Of a stretch of 64,000 bases of DNA, positions 42,788-54,105 are shown one piece after another. The stretch covers positions 62,294-126,293 of the forward strand of contig JAOPGA020001028.1 in the NCBI GenBank assembly GCA_026419775.2, read 5' to 3'. The DNA is from Acrasis kona (lineage: Eukaryota; Heterolobosea; Eutetramitea; Acrasida; Acrasidae). The notes below the pieces were generated by a model, which was not told the origin of the DNA, made no database searches, and worked only from the letters and a program-made list of their open reading frames with translations. The stretch's first letter is position 1, and each line of letters begins with the position of its first letter. The position numbers were made by a program, and so were the translations under genes.

Positions 42788-43963
42788 TTATTCATATAAA
42801 AAAAGCGACCGTTCTCTATCGCGTCGCTCTACGAAACCGTGGTCTTCACAAAGAATGAATTCGTGTATATCCTCAATGCTTATTAGTAATCTGTAATTTA
42901 GTTTTGTTAGGAATCTCCATTCTGCTTTGCTTAGTTTCTCTAGTTCGTCATCGCATTGATTTGATTCTGCACAATATCTGTTCTTTTTCGACTCTGACAG
43001 TTGTTTGTTTTTTGTGTATGTTTCTAGCATGTTGGTTGACTTGATGGATAATGAGTTGAAGTTATTGATCAGTAAATTTAGTCTGAAGAGCTTAGCCCAG
43101 TCGCTATTTTTGATAAAACAATCTTCATGAAATTTAATCGATATCATCACCCCTGCACAAAAATATTTCAAAAAATTCATGTCGTTGATCATTAGTCCAA
43201 CTTTGGTTGCTGTTCTTAAATAGATTAGAGCAATAATAAAACACCTTTGGTTGCAATTAGTTTTCTCGTGTATTCTGTTTATTATTGTTTCAACCATTCT
43301 AATCTGCTCATTTTTTAGCGAATCGTAAATATTTGTCGTGCTATTATTTTTAAAATAAAACATGATGAGTAGCGTTTCAGCGCAAAACCTAGGTATCGTC
43401 TCGCTCCAACCAGGCGAGATTGTTATCGTCAAATCTCCACATAACACTTTCGGCGCCTCTTGTCTGACGGATTCTTCAGAATTTGAGCTACCGACACTGC
43501 TGTTTATTGATTGAGGAGGTAGTAAGTCTGAACTCAGTAGAGGAGAATGAACTGCCTCTGACACCCTAAGCAGAGATGCAAACTTGTCTACATAGAGTGG
43601 CTCTTTGGCTAGTGACAAGTTATCTATATAATAATCAGAGCTATTGTCTTTATATGCCCTTTCGGGTCGTATTCGTGTTATATTCGGTTCAACACATTGA
43701 GCGGATACGCTTCGTCCACTTTTATTAGATATTGAACTCTGTACACTTATCGCGCTTTTTGGTATTCGTTGTTTTATGGGCTGTATGTAGTTGTATTTAT
43801 GTGATGTTGTTTTTATTATATTAACGTCAAATTTACTCTTGTTTGAAGATGTGAAGCTTTTGTACACACCTCTATTCAAATGATCCGATATTTTTTCGCC
43901 AATATTATATGATGATGCCTTTTTATTTTCCAAAAAGTGATCATCTTTTTGTGCAGACCTCAT
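42788..43963 (-). CDS. Pho80-type cyclin
   Basis: A 391-residue intronless protein from the ATG at 43961-43963. The frame is open for 33 more codons upstream but would overlap the neighbouring gene, so I prefer the inner ATG. The N-terminal 215 residues are Ser/Asn-rich and disordered. The C-terminal 180 residues form a PHO80-like cyclin box: INRIHEKTNCNQRC, ALIYLRT, then SIKFHEDCFIKNSDWAK, and the diagnostic LSKAEWRFLTKLNYRLLI. Such cyclins partner Pho85/CDK5-type kinases in phosphate, nutrient or morphogenesis signalling. The partner cannot be seen here. Confidence 0.85.
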   Translation of the reverse strand: MRSAQKDDHFLENKKASSYNIGEKISDHLNRGVYKSFTSSNKSKFDVNIIKTTSHKYNYIQPIKQRIPKSAISVQSSISNKSGRSVSAQCVEPNITRIRPERAYKDNSSDYYIDNLSLAKEPLYVDKFASLLRVSEAVHSPLLSSDLLPPQSINSSVGSSNSEESVRQEAPKVLCGDLTITISPGWSETIPRFCAETLLIMFYFKNNSTTNIYDSLKNEQIRMVETIINRIHEKTNCNQRCFIIALIYLRTATKVGLMINDMNFLKYFCAGVMISIKFHEDCFIKNSDWAKLFRLNLLINNFNSLSIKSTNMLETYTKNKQLSESKKNRYCAESNQCDDELEKLSKAEWRFLTKLNYRLLISIEDIHEFILCEDHGFVERRDRERSLFLYE

Positions 43964-44039
43964 AACAGTTTGATTTTCAAGTTGTCCTATCAAGGAGGCA
44001 AAAACAAGACTAATGCACGAAAGTTTACAAAACAATCTT

Positions 44040-45782
44040 TTATATTTTGGAAGGATCATCAAAAAATTGAGTTACTTTTTTCACAGCCGCCTTCCGGTTT
44101 TGGTACTTTTGTTTCCTTTCCAACATTTCCTTTTTCCTTCTAAATCTATCAAACATTGTCTCTCGTACATCTCTTGACTGCTGTAAATCTTCCAAAAAGT
44201 TATCCCAGTCGCGCCTGTATCTTCCAGAGAAAATGTGTGAATATGATGTCACATCAGGAACAATGTTTGCTTGACTTAAGAGACCTTCTGCTGATTCTAT
44301 GGATGAGGATCTAACCAACGACTCTACTCTGGAACTTAATGTAACTTTGTCTGGTTGGAATCCTTCATGTGTTAAAAACGATCGGAACAATTCCTCAGTC
44401 TTCTCACTACTATGTCGACAGGACACGCTAAGTACTGCATTGAATGTGTCCATGTTGGGGTTTATGTTTTTTTCTATCATCTCCTGTCATAATGTTGAAA
44501 CGAGTGACAAATTGTAAAAACTTACATTAAATAATGCGACTGCTTGTGAGAGCATTTTTGAACTTCTACATGTTTTTATTAAAAGATTATAATGTTTAGT
44601 TTGTTTCTTAATATGAGGGTTGCTTTCAATGTATTCTTGAGCAAACTTTACATCACCCGTAATGTGGCACACACATTTCAGGTAGGTAAAAAATAAATTT
44701 TCATCCACAGTTATTTTACTGTACTCCATCACTCCTTTGTAAGCATCGATAAATCGAGGATCTTTTGAACTCAAAAACACTTCTAGTAGGCTGTTAAGAA
44801 CTTCTGCTGTCACTGGTACCTTTTCCTACAAACGTCAGGTTTTCATGATCAATTACAAAGTTACCTTGTGCATTTCTTGAACAAAGGATAAGGCATCATT
44901 AAGCATTCCTCTCGACACAAAACTATCTATTATGGACCTGAATACACCAGGCGTAACTTTGAGCTCTTTGTGTCTCATTAAAAAGTACATGTCGACTACA
45001 TCTTGTGTTTTGGTTAGTGCCGAGAATGCATCTATTATCCGTGAATAGGTATCAGGATCTTCAAAATCAGGCAAACTGACCAATGGCCGCTTTTCCATCA
45101 GTAAGGTGGAACTTTGTAGTTTGTTCAGGCCCTTTGTCGCTCTTTCTGGTTCCGGGTTCACTCCATAAGTCACCTCCGTTTGCTCCTCAACTTCAAACTT
45201 ATCTAAGGCTTCGTCAACTAGAGCTTCAGTGTCATTTTCTTTTGACTCTGAAGATGAAGCTACAACAATATCTTTTTGTGCCTCAGCACTGTATTGTGTT
45301 TTAACTTGTTCGATTAACTCATAAATCTGTTCAGGAAAACCCTGCTCAGCAAAAATCTTTATTGAAAAATCATAAATTTTGGGTTCTAAAATTACCCCTA
45401 CAAGATCAGATGGCTTTAAAAAGTGAAATCTCTTAGCAGCGTCTGAAATTATGGATTTATCAAAGTCTCGAATCTTGTTTTGGAATAGTTTGTTGAACAA
45501 TTCGTGATATAATGTTTGTATTTTAAAAACTTTCTCATCGCCATCCAAACTACTAGACGCTTCTTCCATTTTTTTGTAATAAGTCGATTGTAGTTCGTTC
45601 GGGTCTATGTTATGTGAAACTTTGCTATGCTTTTTCCTCACTGTGTGCGTTATGTGTCTTTGAACTACGCGTGATTGAACACGTGTGAAATGGTATTTGT
45701 ATTCACATGATGAAAAGGATGCCTGATATAACTTTAAATTGCTGCAACGTGGAAGAAAACACCTAGTCGCAAGCGAGTTCAT
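44040..45782 (-). CDS. Mitochondrial pentatricopeptide-repeat protein
   Basis: Three exons (44865-45782, 44526-44825, 44040-44483; introns 39 and 42 nt) give 553 residues. The N-terminal 60 residues are rich in R, S, K and H and lack acidic residues, typical of a mitochondrial presequence. An acidic linker follows. The C-terminal half carries degenerate PPR motifs (DTYSRIIDAFSALTKTQDVV, FRSIIDSFVSRGMLNDAL, HYNLLIKTCRSSKMLSQA, DTFNAVLSVSCRH). The tail is very basic. PPR proteins bind specific organellar RNAs and act in processing, stability or translation. The target is unknown. The start is 43 bp from the divergent OS-9 start. Confidence 0.82.
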
Positions 45783-45825
45783 TGAGTAGTGTGAAACGAT
45801 CGAATTTGATTTATTGTAATAAGAA

Positions 45826-46675
45826 ATGAAAATAGCCCTTCTTGTTCTTTGCTGTTTTGTGGTGTTGTCAATCTGTACAGATCTTCAAACAGTACCAACA
45901 GAACCAGAAGAAAATCAAATAAATGAGGATATAGATGTATCTCCAAGATTTGAAGTAATAATAAAGGATGTGTTCAGTAGCGATATAACAGTAACGAATC
46001 TTAACCACAATATTGACACTCCCAGGTAGATTCAAACTTATACCCAATGATGATTGACAATGAAATGTACAAGTGTTTAATGCCAAAAGTTCAAGTTGGG
46101 GAATCATCCTCAAACGATACAGAAAGACATTTAGAGCAAGGAATAGAATCGTTTTTTAATCTATTCTACACAAAATGCTACTTTAGGGTAAATTAATCTT
46201 TCGACTTTTGATACTTAATTATAAGCTAACAGGATGGTGGATCTATGAGTTTTGTTTTAACAACCACGTTCGCCAATTCCATCAAGAACAAGGAAAACCG
46301 GTTACTCTAGAAAATTTTTTGGGAAAAGCAACAGAGCCGGACATTAACAAAGTAACAAATTATCAAATTATATACAACAAGTTGAACCCTGTCGAATCAT
46401 ACATTTCGTTTCATTACACTGACGGAACGATTTGCGATCTAACAGGAGGACCAAGAAAAACAGAAGTTAGAATGCTATGTGCCACAGACGATACAAGAAA
46501 TGTTTTAACGCATGGATCACGTCAAGAACATTTTGTAGGAAAGGTAGACGAAGTGTCCACATGTGGCTATGTACTTGAATTTTATACAAATCAACTATGC
46601 AAGTGGGAAGGATTTTACAAGAAGGAGGAAAGAGTGAACGAGATTGAATGTGTAATTGCTGGTTCAATAGAATAA
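45826..46675 (+). CDS. OS-9/Yos9-type ER lectin (MRH domain)
   Basis: Three exons (45826-45990, 46026-46187, 46226-46675; introns 35 and 38 nt) give 258 residues. A signal peptide (about 1-18) leads to an OS-9 N-terminal segment ending MYKCLMP. The mannose-6-phosphate-receptor-homology domain follows: the double-Trp motif GWWIYEFCFNNHVRQFH supplies the WW pair and Gln, RMLC supplies the Arg, and CGYVLEFYT supplies Glu and Tyr. OS-9 proteins read trimmed high-mannose glycans on misfolded glycoproteins and pass them to the HRD ubiquitin ligase for ER-associated degradation. At 258 residues this is a minimal form without the long C-terminal extension of animal OS-9. No HDEL-type signal is seen. 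Confidence 0.92.
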
Positions 46676-47554
46676 AAATAACTTTATTAAAAGAAGAATA
46701 GTCAGAGTAACTATGACATAGTGGTAATCGTAAGCCGGCCTTGTCTAGAACAGAGTCGGCTAGTGGCCTCATACGTGCGCAAGCGCAATTTATCATCATA
46801 CGTATTCGATGTTCCATCAAGATCAGTAGTTGTCACATTTATAATTGTTTTTGTTATTATTTTGGTTTGAGGGACAACCACTTACAAGGATAATACAGAG
46901 TTCAAAAATATAAACTAACCCTTTCACCTATGATTATCGTCGATGCCTCTTAAGCATTCTACCGATGATAAGGCACATCGAATACCTTCCTGCATCAAAG
47001 GCCGCGCCGGAGCATATCACTGATTCCGTACCGTCCACATGAAGTAAAACTTTACATTTCATAGCATAGCACAAGAAAATAAATAAAGGATTGTTTATTA
47101 AGAACCATATCAATCACATCAACCTTCTGTATCTTCGCGATACTTCGAAGGAGGCCGGCCTTTGGGGGGTTGTACTAGGACTTTCAAGTAACTCTTCAAG
47201 AATTTCTACATGGAGAGAAAGTGAGTAAAAAATATCGAATGCTGTCCAATGTGCTTCTAGAACATTATTCCTTGGTGCCAAAATGGGTTGAATAATGTTT
47301 GGTTCCACAAAATTTGGGACGATTATTTTTATAACTCGTAGAAGTTGATATTGTAAAGTAAGAGCCCTCGAATCAAATTATTGATAATTTCCAATCCAAC
47401 ATTGAGGAAAGGGAAGTACATAGTGGTGTTGAAGAAGACAACACATTTGTTAATATCGAATACGGACCAGATCAGAAACCTTAGAGAGCCAATACATATA
47501 TCATTTGGTGACACGAAGCATATATAATAGAACTAAGAACATTTTTTGCAAAGA
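46676..47554. other. Intergenic with GC-rich patches and an unresolved minus-strand ORF
   Basis: Two GC-rich patches (46725-46800 and 46985-47045) with short inverted repeats stand out in AT-rich surroundings and might be small structured RNAs. I could not match snoRNA boxes or tRNA promoter boxes. On the minus strand, 47114-47308 (MEPNIIQPILAPRNN to a TGA) and 47329-47534 (hydrophobic, FFNTTMYFPFLNVGLE) have coding-like residues. They could be exons of one gene joined by an intron ending at the AG just before the AHWTAFDIFYS segment. The upstream end would run into the PHD gene, so the model stays incomplete. Confidence 0.35.
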
Positions 47555-48748
47555 ATGATTGATAGGCACACTTCAGATAAGGCGAACTATTTGCCATACA
47601 GAAAGAGGCACTATAACATGCATCCATGCTCTGCTCAGTCAATACCCGAACATTTGGAGTCCAAGGCAGCAACGCCTAACGGTCAAAACATGCCATCTCC
47701 AGCAGCAACACTTTCCACAAAGGAGGACCAGGACACTGCTAACATTATGGCGAGCCTAATAACGACCACAACGCAGACAACCATCAATGAAACGCCATCC
47801 TCGACGCCAACCAAGATTACACACGTAGAAAAGCCCCAACCACCACCACCAGTCCAAACCCCCGCCCCCATACCAACCGTTAAAAAGACCGAAGCAAACT
47901 CGAAACCACCTTTAAAGAAACCCAATGGCGTCGGCAGACCGCCAGCTCGACCTCAAAAGAAGAAGGTAAGTATTTTTTTACATGAACACATTGAACTCAA
48001 CGACGATTAGATTGAAGACGAAGAGGAGGATGCGACGGATTCGTCGGACGACGAAGAGGACGATTACAACAAAATATATTGTGTATGTCGGCAGCCCTAT
48101 AATCCTAACCTATGGATGATTGCCTGTGATATTTGTAACGAGTGGTACCACGGGAAGTGCGTTCAAATAACTGCCACTCAAGCCAGAAAGATTAAAGTAT
48201 ACGTTTGTCAGGGGTGCAGCAAGACCACTGGACAGAGCACACAATTCAAAAGCACAAAGAAGAGAAGAATAGAGGAAAATGGAGGTTCAAGATCGGAGAG
48301 CTCATCGCCGAATACAAGTCCATTGAATCATGCACATGATGAAGCTAGCGACAATAGTGTGTCAAGTCCAGTATCTGCCATAGTGACGGGAATAACGTCG
48401 CCTCACTCACATGATGAAGCCGAAAGGCCTATGAAACGTAAAAAAGTCATAACCGACGGTATGTGATGTTTCTTGATGCATTTTTAACTTTTAACAGGTG
48501 ACGAAAAACCCATACAGGAAGAAGTCATCAAGAAGGACGTTATACAGTACAAACCAAGCACACCGAGTAATGGATCCTTCTCACGAATGAACGACCGGAT
48601 GGATGCAATAAGTTCGACGTCAAGCGAATTGAAACCAGAAGCGTCGCCACTTTCATTTCCAAAGAAAACTGGCTTTTACAAGAGGCAGATAAGTACAGAT
48701 AATGCCAGTAATTGGCAACAACCGCAAGCAAGTCAACAAAATGTATGA
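47555..48748 (+). CDS. PHD-finger chromatin protein
   Basis: Three exons (47555-47965, 48011-48458, 48498-48748; introns 45 and 39 nt) give 369 residues. A polar, proline-rich N-terminus ends in an AT-hook-like GRPPARPQKKK at residue about 130. An acidic patch follows, then one PHD finger (about 152-202): CVCRQPY, CDICNEWYHGKC and CQGC supply the C4HC3 zinc ligands. The Tyr, Met and Trp at aromatic-cage positions (PYNPNLWMIACD, EWYH) predict binding to H3K4me3, as in CFP1/Spp1 and related readers. The C-terminal region is Ser-rich with a basic KRKKVI motif. The complex it serves cannot be told from the sequence. Confidence 0.85.
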
Positions 48749-49056
48749 AGCGATACTTTTTAAAGCCGGAGAAACCTAAAAACAGTCCTAGTGGTGTTCG
48801 TAATTACTTTCTGTAAAATATATAAATGTAATTATTCTAAATCTTTGTTTTATTGTGTTGGAAACTTGCTTCACTAACGTCTCTTGTTCAAACAAACATC
48901 CACCTCACGTGCGATCTTGCTTTCCGCAGCCGTTGGTTGCTCCGTGTTTGGAATTCAAAAACCTAATATTGGTAGTTACAACCGGGGTTCCACAAATAAA
49001 AACCTTCGAGGTTGATTGTGTGAATTTTCGAAAAAATTTAAAACAGACAAAACAAC

Positions 49057-49704
49057 ATGACTAAACTCTCAGGTGACGAATTGCGCAGTGCTATCGACAA
49101 AATCCTCAAGGAAAAGGAAAACAGAAACTTCCAACAAACTGTCGATTTGCAAATTAAGCTCAAGAACTACGATCCCGCTAAGGACAAGCGTTTCTCAGGT
49201 ACCGTCAAACTCCCCAACGAAACCAAGTCAAACTTCAAGGTTTGCGTTTTGGGTAACCACAGTCACTGCGAGAAGGCAAAGGCCCTAGGTCTAGCTTTCA
49301 AGACTGTTGATGATCTCAAGAACATGAACAAGGACAAGAAGTTGGTCAGAAAGTTGGCAAACTCCTTCCACGCTTTCTTGGCCTCAGAAGATTTGATTGT
49401 CAAGATCCCACGTATATTAGGTCCTGGTTTGTCCAAGGCCGGTAAGTTCCCCATCTCATTGGGTGCCAACGAAGACATCCCCAAGAAGGTCGACGAGTTG
49501 AGAAAGACCATCAAGTTCCAATTGAAGAAGGAAATCAACTTGGCCCTCGGTATTGGTCACTTGAACTTGACCGAAGATCAATTGGTCGGAAACATCACCA
49601 TGGCTTTGAACTTCTTAGTCTCCCTCCTCAAGAAACATTGGCAAAACGTCGGTAGTGTCACCATCAAGGCCACTATGGGCAAGCCCCACAACATCTACCC
49701 TTAA
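49057..49704 (+). CDS. RPL10A: 60S ribosomal protein L10a (uL1)
   Basis: A 215-residue intronless protein of the exact family length. KRFSGTVKLPN, KVCVLGNHSHCEKA, the PRILGPGLSKAGKFP motif and the C-terminal VGSVTIKATMGKPHNIYP are signatures of eukaryotic uL1/L10a, which forms the L1 stalk at the ribosomal E site. Codon use is strongly biased toward C-ending codons, as expected for a highly expressed gene. The leader before the ATG is A-rich (AAACAGACAAAACAACATG). Confidence 0.97.
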   Translation: MTKLSGDELRSAIDKILKEKENRNFQQTVDLQIKLKNYDPAKDKRFSGTVKLPNETKSNFKVCVLGNHSHCEKAKALGLAFKTVDDLKNMNKDKKLVRKLANSFHAFLASEDLIVKIPRILGPGLSKAGKFPISLGANEDIPKKVDELRKTIKFQLKKEINLALGIGHLNLTEDQLVGNITMALNFLVSLLKKHWQNVGSVTIKATMGKPHNIYP

Positions 49705-49884
49705 ATTCATAACATGTTTGGAAAGCATCTCTGCAGGGTATGTATCGCCGGTCATCTCGTTTTGGAGAGAGGGTGGAGTACATTGATACTTTGTGTGGAT
49801 GCTATCAAGCACTAATGCTACCACCAATTTGTGTGCAAACACTTGTTGGAAGTTGCTACGAGTAAAATTGTTGTCTGCCATAAT

Positions 49885-50694
49885 TTATGTGTTTATTTTT
49901 ATTAAGCTTAATTTGTCATTAATCTTGAAATCATAGAAAAAGTAATTAATTGTCGCATTCTTCATGGACTCTAGTTGCCTCTTCATTTTGGTGTCACCTA
50001 TCATCTCTAGGTAATCAAGTATGTTGTCGCCCCCAGTATGCTTGAGGAATGCATCACGGTTCCATAAGAATATTTTTGATAATGTGATGGTGTTGGTCTC
50101 TTGATAAATCCTTGCTCCCTTTGTCTTGTTCTCGATGAACCGTCTCATTTTGGTCCTAACTTGCTCATAAATGTTCTCTGGGAAGAAGACAGTAATGTCT
50201 GGATCAGATATACAAGTGCCCGAAAGTGCTCCATAAAAAGCTGGATCCGAAGTTATATTCATAATACGTTCACGGACGTCGTTTAGGCTCATGGTCAATC
50301 CAAGAAGTGTTACATGAGGCAGGCTCCAAATGTCAGTCTTGATTGTTCCAAGATCTCGAATTGATTGTGTGGGGTAACAATACCTACCATAACGTATGAT
50401 GCAGGGGTTCTCTGATACCAATTTGATCGTATATGCGCTGTATGCATTCAAGTATAAAGCAAGTGTTTCCTCTGTTGTAAGGTCGCTTCCTTCGTTTGGT
50501 TTTGATATTTGTGAAATGTATGCTTTGAATTGTGCGTTGGAGCGTATTGCTTTGTAGTCTAGTGTTTCTAATAGGACAGGTCCAATGTAACCTCCATATA
50601 TAGTAGTATATACGGCTGAAACAAAAAGTGTATGATCGATCTCAGCGGCAACATTAAACGCGAACAACAGAACAATGAACAATGATATCTTCAT
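49885..50694 (-). CDS. Secreted DUF547 protein
   Basis: A 269-residue intronless protein with a clear signal peptide (about 1-17). The rest matches DUF547: ALYLNAYSAYTIKLV, then the SI-x-D motif, SLNDVRERI, FYGALSGTCISDPDI, a segment like FPENIYEQVRTKMRRFI, and LSKIFLWNRDAF. The family occurs in bacteria, plants and protists, and its biochemical role is not established. Here it would act in the secretory route or outside the cell. It is divergent from GMD, 116 bp away. Confidence 0.82.
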   Translation of the reverse strand: MKISLFIVLLFAFNVAAEIDHTLFVSAVYTTIYGGYIGPVLLETLDYKAIRSNAQFKAYISQISKPNEGSDLTTEETLALYLNAYSAYTIKLVSENPCIIRYGRYCYPTQSIRDLGTIKTDIWSLPHVTLLGLTMSLNDVRERIMNITSDPAFYGALSGTCISDPDITVFFPENIYEQVRTKMRRFIENKTKGARIYQETNTITLSKIFLWNRDAFLKHTGGDNILDYLEMIGDTKMKRQLESMKNATINYFFYDFKINDKLSLIKINT

Positions 50695-50810
50695 TGATGT
50701 TGTAATGTATGTTACAACAGCTCTCTTTGCGGTTGGGTATGCATAGGGCGCTTTTTTATTTTGGTTTACTTTTTATCAACCGAAAAGCTTTTCATAAAAT
50801 ACTCGTGAAA

Positions 50811-51991
50811 ATGTCTACACCTACTCTTCCAGCTGATCTTGAACCAATGAGCCCAAAACCTACATCTTCAAAGGTTGCCCTTATCACAGGTATTACTGGT
50901 CAAGATGGCTCTTACTTGAGCGAGTTACTCCTTGAAAAAGGATACACTGTTTACGGAATCGTGAGAAGGTCATCATCATTCAACACAAAGAGAATCGAAA
51001 AGTTATACAAAGACCCACACGTCCCTAAAACAAGTAAGTATTTAAAAGCTCTAAAATATTAAACTACTTTACTTCAGAGTTCAAACTATTATATGGAGAT
51101 CTCACGGATACTGCCAACATCATATCGATCGTGAATAAGGTTCGCCCTGATGAAATTTATAACCTAGGAGCACAAAGTCACGTTAAGGTTAGTTTCGAAA
51201 TGCCAGAGTACACTGCCAACGTTGATGGCATGGGTACTCTCCGTATTTTGGAAGCCATTCGTGCAAGCGGTCTTACAAAAACAGTGAAATTCTATCAAGC
51301 TTCAACATCTGAGCTATACGGACTTGTACAAGAGACCCCACAAAGAGAGTCAACCCCATTCTACCCAAGGTCTCCCTATGGATGCGCCAAGATGATGTCA
51401 TATTGGATGGTTGTTAACTATAGAGAGGCATACGACATGTTCGCTGTAAATGGAATCTTGTTCAACCATGAGTCCATCAGACGTGGCCCAACATTCGTCA
51501 CAAGAAAGATCTCAATGGCTGTGGCCAGAATTAAGGAAGGTGTTCAGGATTGCTTGTACCTAGGTAACCTCGACTCTAAGCGTGATTGGGGGCATGCTCG
51601 CGACTACGTCGAAGCCATGTACTTGATGCTACAACAAGAGAAGCCTGAGGACTATGTCGTGGCTACAGGAGAGACTCACTCTGTCAGAGAGTTCTGTGAG
51701 AAGGCCTTCAAATATGCTGGTATTGAGATCGAGTGGAAAGGAGAGCAAGGAACTGTTGATGAGACCGCAGTCAACAAGGCCAACGGTCAAGTTGTTATAC
51801 GCATCGATAAAAGATACTTCCGTCCAACAGAGGTTGACTTGCTGTTAGGAGATCCAGCCAAGGCCCAAAAACAACTAAACTGGAACAGAAAGGTTTCCTT
51901 CGATGAATTAGTAAAGGGAATGGTTGAGGGTGACATTGAACTTCTACGCGAGAAGGACAGCGAAGTTGTCAGTCGTCAATACCACGAATAA
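50811..51991 (+). CDS. GMD: GDP-mannose 4,6-dehydratase
   Basis: Two exons (50811-51033, 51078-51991; intron 44 nt) give 378 residues, the usual length. An N-terminal polar leader precedes the NADP-binding motif [14 protein letters not shown] and the [11 protein letters not shown] segment. The active-site set is present: STSELYG (Ser/Glu) and YGCAK (Tyr/Lys). [17 protein letters not shown] and the [11 protein letters not shown] ending are conserved. The enzyme converts GDP-D-mannose to GDP-4-keto-6-deoxy-mannose, the first step to GDP-fucose. It acts in the cytosol. The partner epimerase/reductase is not in the window. Confidence 0.96.
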
Positions 51992-52088
51992 AAAATAATG
52001 ATGTTCAGTCTTAATGAGTTGTTTTAATTTACATTATTCAAAATACACACTTTAAATCAATGAAAGCTCGTTTATCCGAAAAATCTTG

Positions 52089-52926
52089 TTAGTCTTGCTT
52101 CCCAAATATCTTTTCAAGAATATATGTTCTAATGTGAGTCCAGTCTAGTTTCTTCTCAATTCTATTAAGGAACGTCTCTAATCGAAACTGTGGAGAAAAA
52201 CTTCCAATAATCAGACCTAAAACAATGAACAATTAACTCAAAAAATTGAAAGTCTTACAAAAGCTGATTAGAGCTACAGGAATAGCAAATCTTGGTGGTG
52301 GGGGCATGGGTCCTGAGTTTGAATGATAATACAGTTCGTCCATCGTTGTAATAAAACCAGATTTAAGGGTGTTTGGCTCATACTCAGTTAGGTATAGAAT
52401 TAATGCTAATGAAAATCCTGCAAACAATCTAAAGCCCCCAGGCGTCCTCAAGTCCAATTGGGATGGAATTATTCCTCTGCTTGCGAAAGAGCGTAAAGCA
52501 CCTTCAACACCTCTTGCAAACAAGTACAGGACAATTTGGTTATTCACCGATCCACTAATTCCTGAACTTTCACCAAATGCTATATAGCCTCCGATCATGC
52601 CTAAAAAATGTCAAAAAAATTCTACATCATTTCCAACCTGCAATCCACGCGTCAGGTCCTCCCTTTATTCCACTATTCCGGCACAATACGCATATGAACT
52701 TGTAAATGCCTACAAAGCATCCCAAGTTCATACCGTGGTGAAGGAGCTGTTTGAGAACAAATTTAACTCGGTCACGGTCTGACTTTTTTCTGAATATTAT
52801 TGCATAAATCAACGATTGAAGAACATAGGGCATCCGTATGCGTGAGGCAGTTATTATACCATTTCTATAGCCACGTATAGAGCTGATGATTCCATCATAC
52901 AGACCATGATCAGGGATTTTGCTCAT
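52089..52926 (-). CDS. PXMP4: Peroxisomal membrane protein 4 (PMP24/PXMP4)
   Basis: Three exons (52638-52926, 52259-52600, 52089-52216; introns 37 and 42 nt) give 252 residues. The family signature is clear: SIRGYRNGIITASRIRMPYV near the start, then MNLGCFVGIYKFICVL, the WIAGMIGGYIAFGE glycine-rich helix, NNQIVLYLFARG, and LILYLTEYEPNTLK. These mark the Tim17-like PXMP4 integral membrane proteins of peroxisomes. The start at the ATG 52924-52926 gives the best N-terminus; an upstream extension would overlap the divergent PEX16 gene. Its ATG is only 67 bp from that of PEX16, so the two peroxisomal genes share one promoter region. Confidence 0.9.
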
Positions 52927-52993
52927 GTCGCGGAGCTCGAGCAATCCTCCGTGTTGTATGCGGGGATAATTTGATTTTTTGTAAATCGAAACA

Positions 52994-53987
52994 ATGAGTT
53001 CTCTCGTAAGCAAGTATGAAGAGTATGTGACTTCGTACAGCACTCAAATTTTAATTGGAGAGTCACTCACAAATCTTGTGCTTTTATTGTTTCTAAGAGA
53101 AGGAACGTTGTTTGAGGCCAAAATAGCGCAGTCAATACTGAATGTGTTCGACTGGACTAAAGCACCTTTTTATGATCGGGTAAATATAAGAAAGGGTACA
53201 AATAAAATTATATCGCTGTATAATTACATTAGATGAGAGATTCAAGTTACATTATAAAACAGGAAGGTTGCTTCAAATTATCCGTTGCATTCAACTGGTT
53301 GTGGAGATGGGGCTACTTAGAAGTTCACAAAAGAAGAGGTTTACTTTTATAATCATTTTGGAGGCTGTCAAGTATGAATTTTGATGTAAATCAACTCACA
53401 CGTGTTAGATGTTTAATCAAGCTCTACTCTGCGTTTTCAAGTCATCCAGAAATGCACATAGATCCAAACAACTTGCCTTTTGACGAAGTTCTCGTCCACG
53501 AAGTTGTTCCCGAGGACTTGTCACCGATAAGAAATCCAAGATACCTTCAGCGAAAGCCAACTGATTTATTGATGATCCCATTCGACAATTTGTTACAAAA
53601 TGACAAAGCCATCCTGACCATGAGGATAGGTGAAGTTCTGAACGCAATCAGACCTTTGTTATATGGTATGCTTTTTAAAATAATTAGATACTAACACGTG
53701 TAGCATGTCTACTATCACAGTATGGATTCCAATCATGGAGACCTTGGGTAACGTCGGCTTTGGTGGACATTGCATCTTTCATTTCAACCCGCACTGCGTT
53801 TAGAAAATCTAATTATAACTTTGGAGTGGTGCCCATCGACGAAATGTATTCCAGAAGAAGTTACGATGTGTTCATGAATTATTTGTTCAAGTCACCCATA
53901 TTCAATTACACACTACAACCAGTCATGGAAAGGTTTGTTGACACCATGGGATGGGTAGGAGGGCCCGTAACAATATGGGTAAAGTAA
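52994..53987 (+). CDS. PEX16: Peroxin-16 (peroxisome membrane biogenesis)
   Basis: Four exons (52994-53195, 53233-53371, 53409-53665, 53704-53987; introns 37, 37 and 38 nt) give 293 residues. Near the N-terminus SKYEEYVTSYSTQILIGES fits PEX16. RLLQIIRCIQLVVEMGLL followed by EAVKCLIKLYSAFSSH matches the core hydrophobic domain. NAIRPLLYACLLSQYGFQS and WRPWVTSALVDIASF precede the C-terminal LFKSPIFNYTLQPVMERF segment, which matches the diagnostic ending of the family. PEX16 acts with PEX3 and PEX19 to insert peroxisomal membrane proteins. The first intron could also be drawn from a donor 16 bp earlier; I chose the donor that keeps the frame and gives 37 nt. Confidence 0.88.
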
Positions 53988-54105
53988 GTCACACACCACT
54001 CACTACCACTCACACTCACTCATAGATACATGCTACTAATGTCTCGTTACTTTTATTACACTGAAAAATAAAAAAATGTACATTTTAACAACAACACTTT
54101 TAATG

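Noticed and set aside
46676-47050. Possible snoRNA or tRNA
   Set aside because: I looked for tRNA A/B boxes and for C/D boxes. Only partial matches are present, so no RNA family can be claimed.
49615-49881. 88-codon minus-strand ORF starting just after the DUF547 stop
   Set aside because: Its 3' third is antisense to RPL10A, and its start lies in the likely 3' UTR of the DUF547 gene. No domain is visible.
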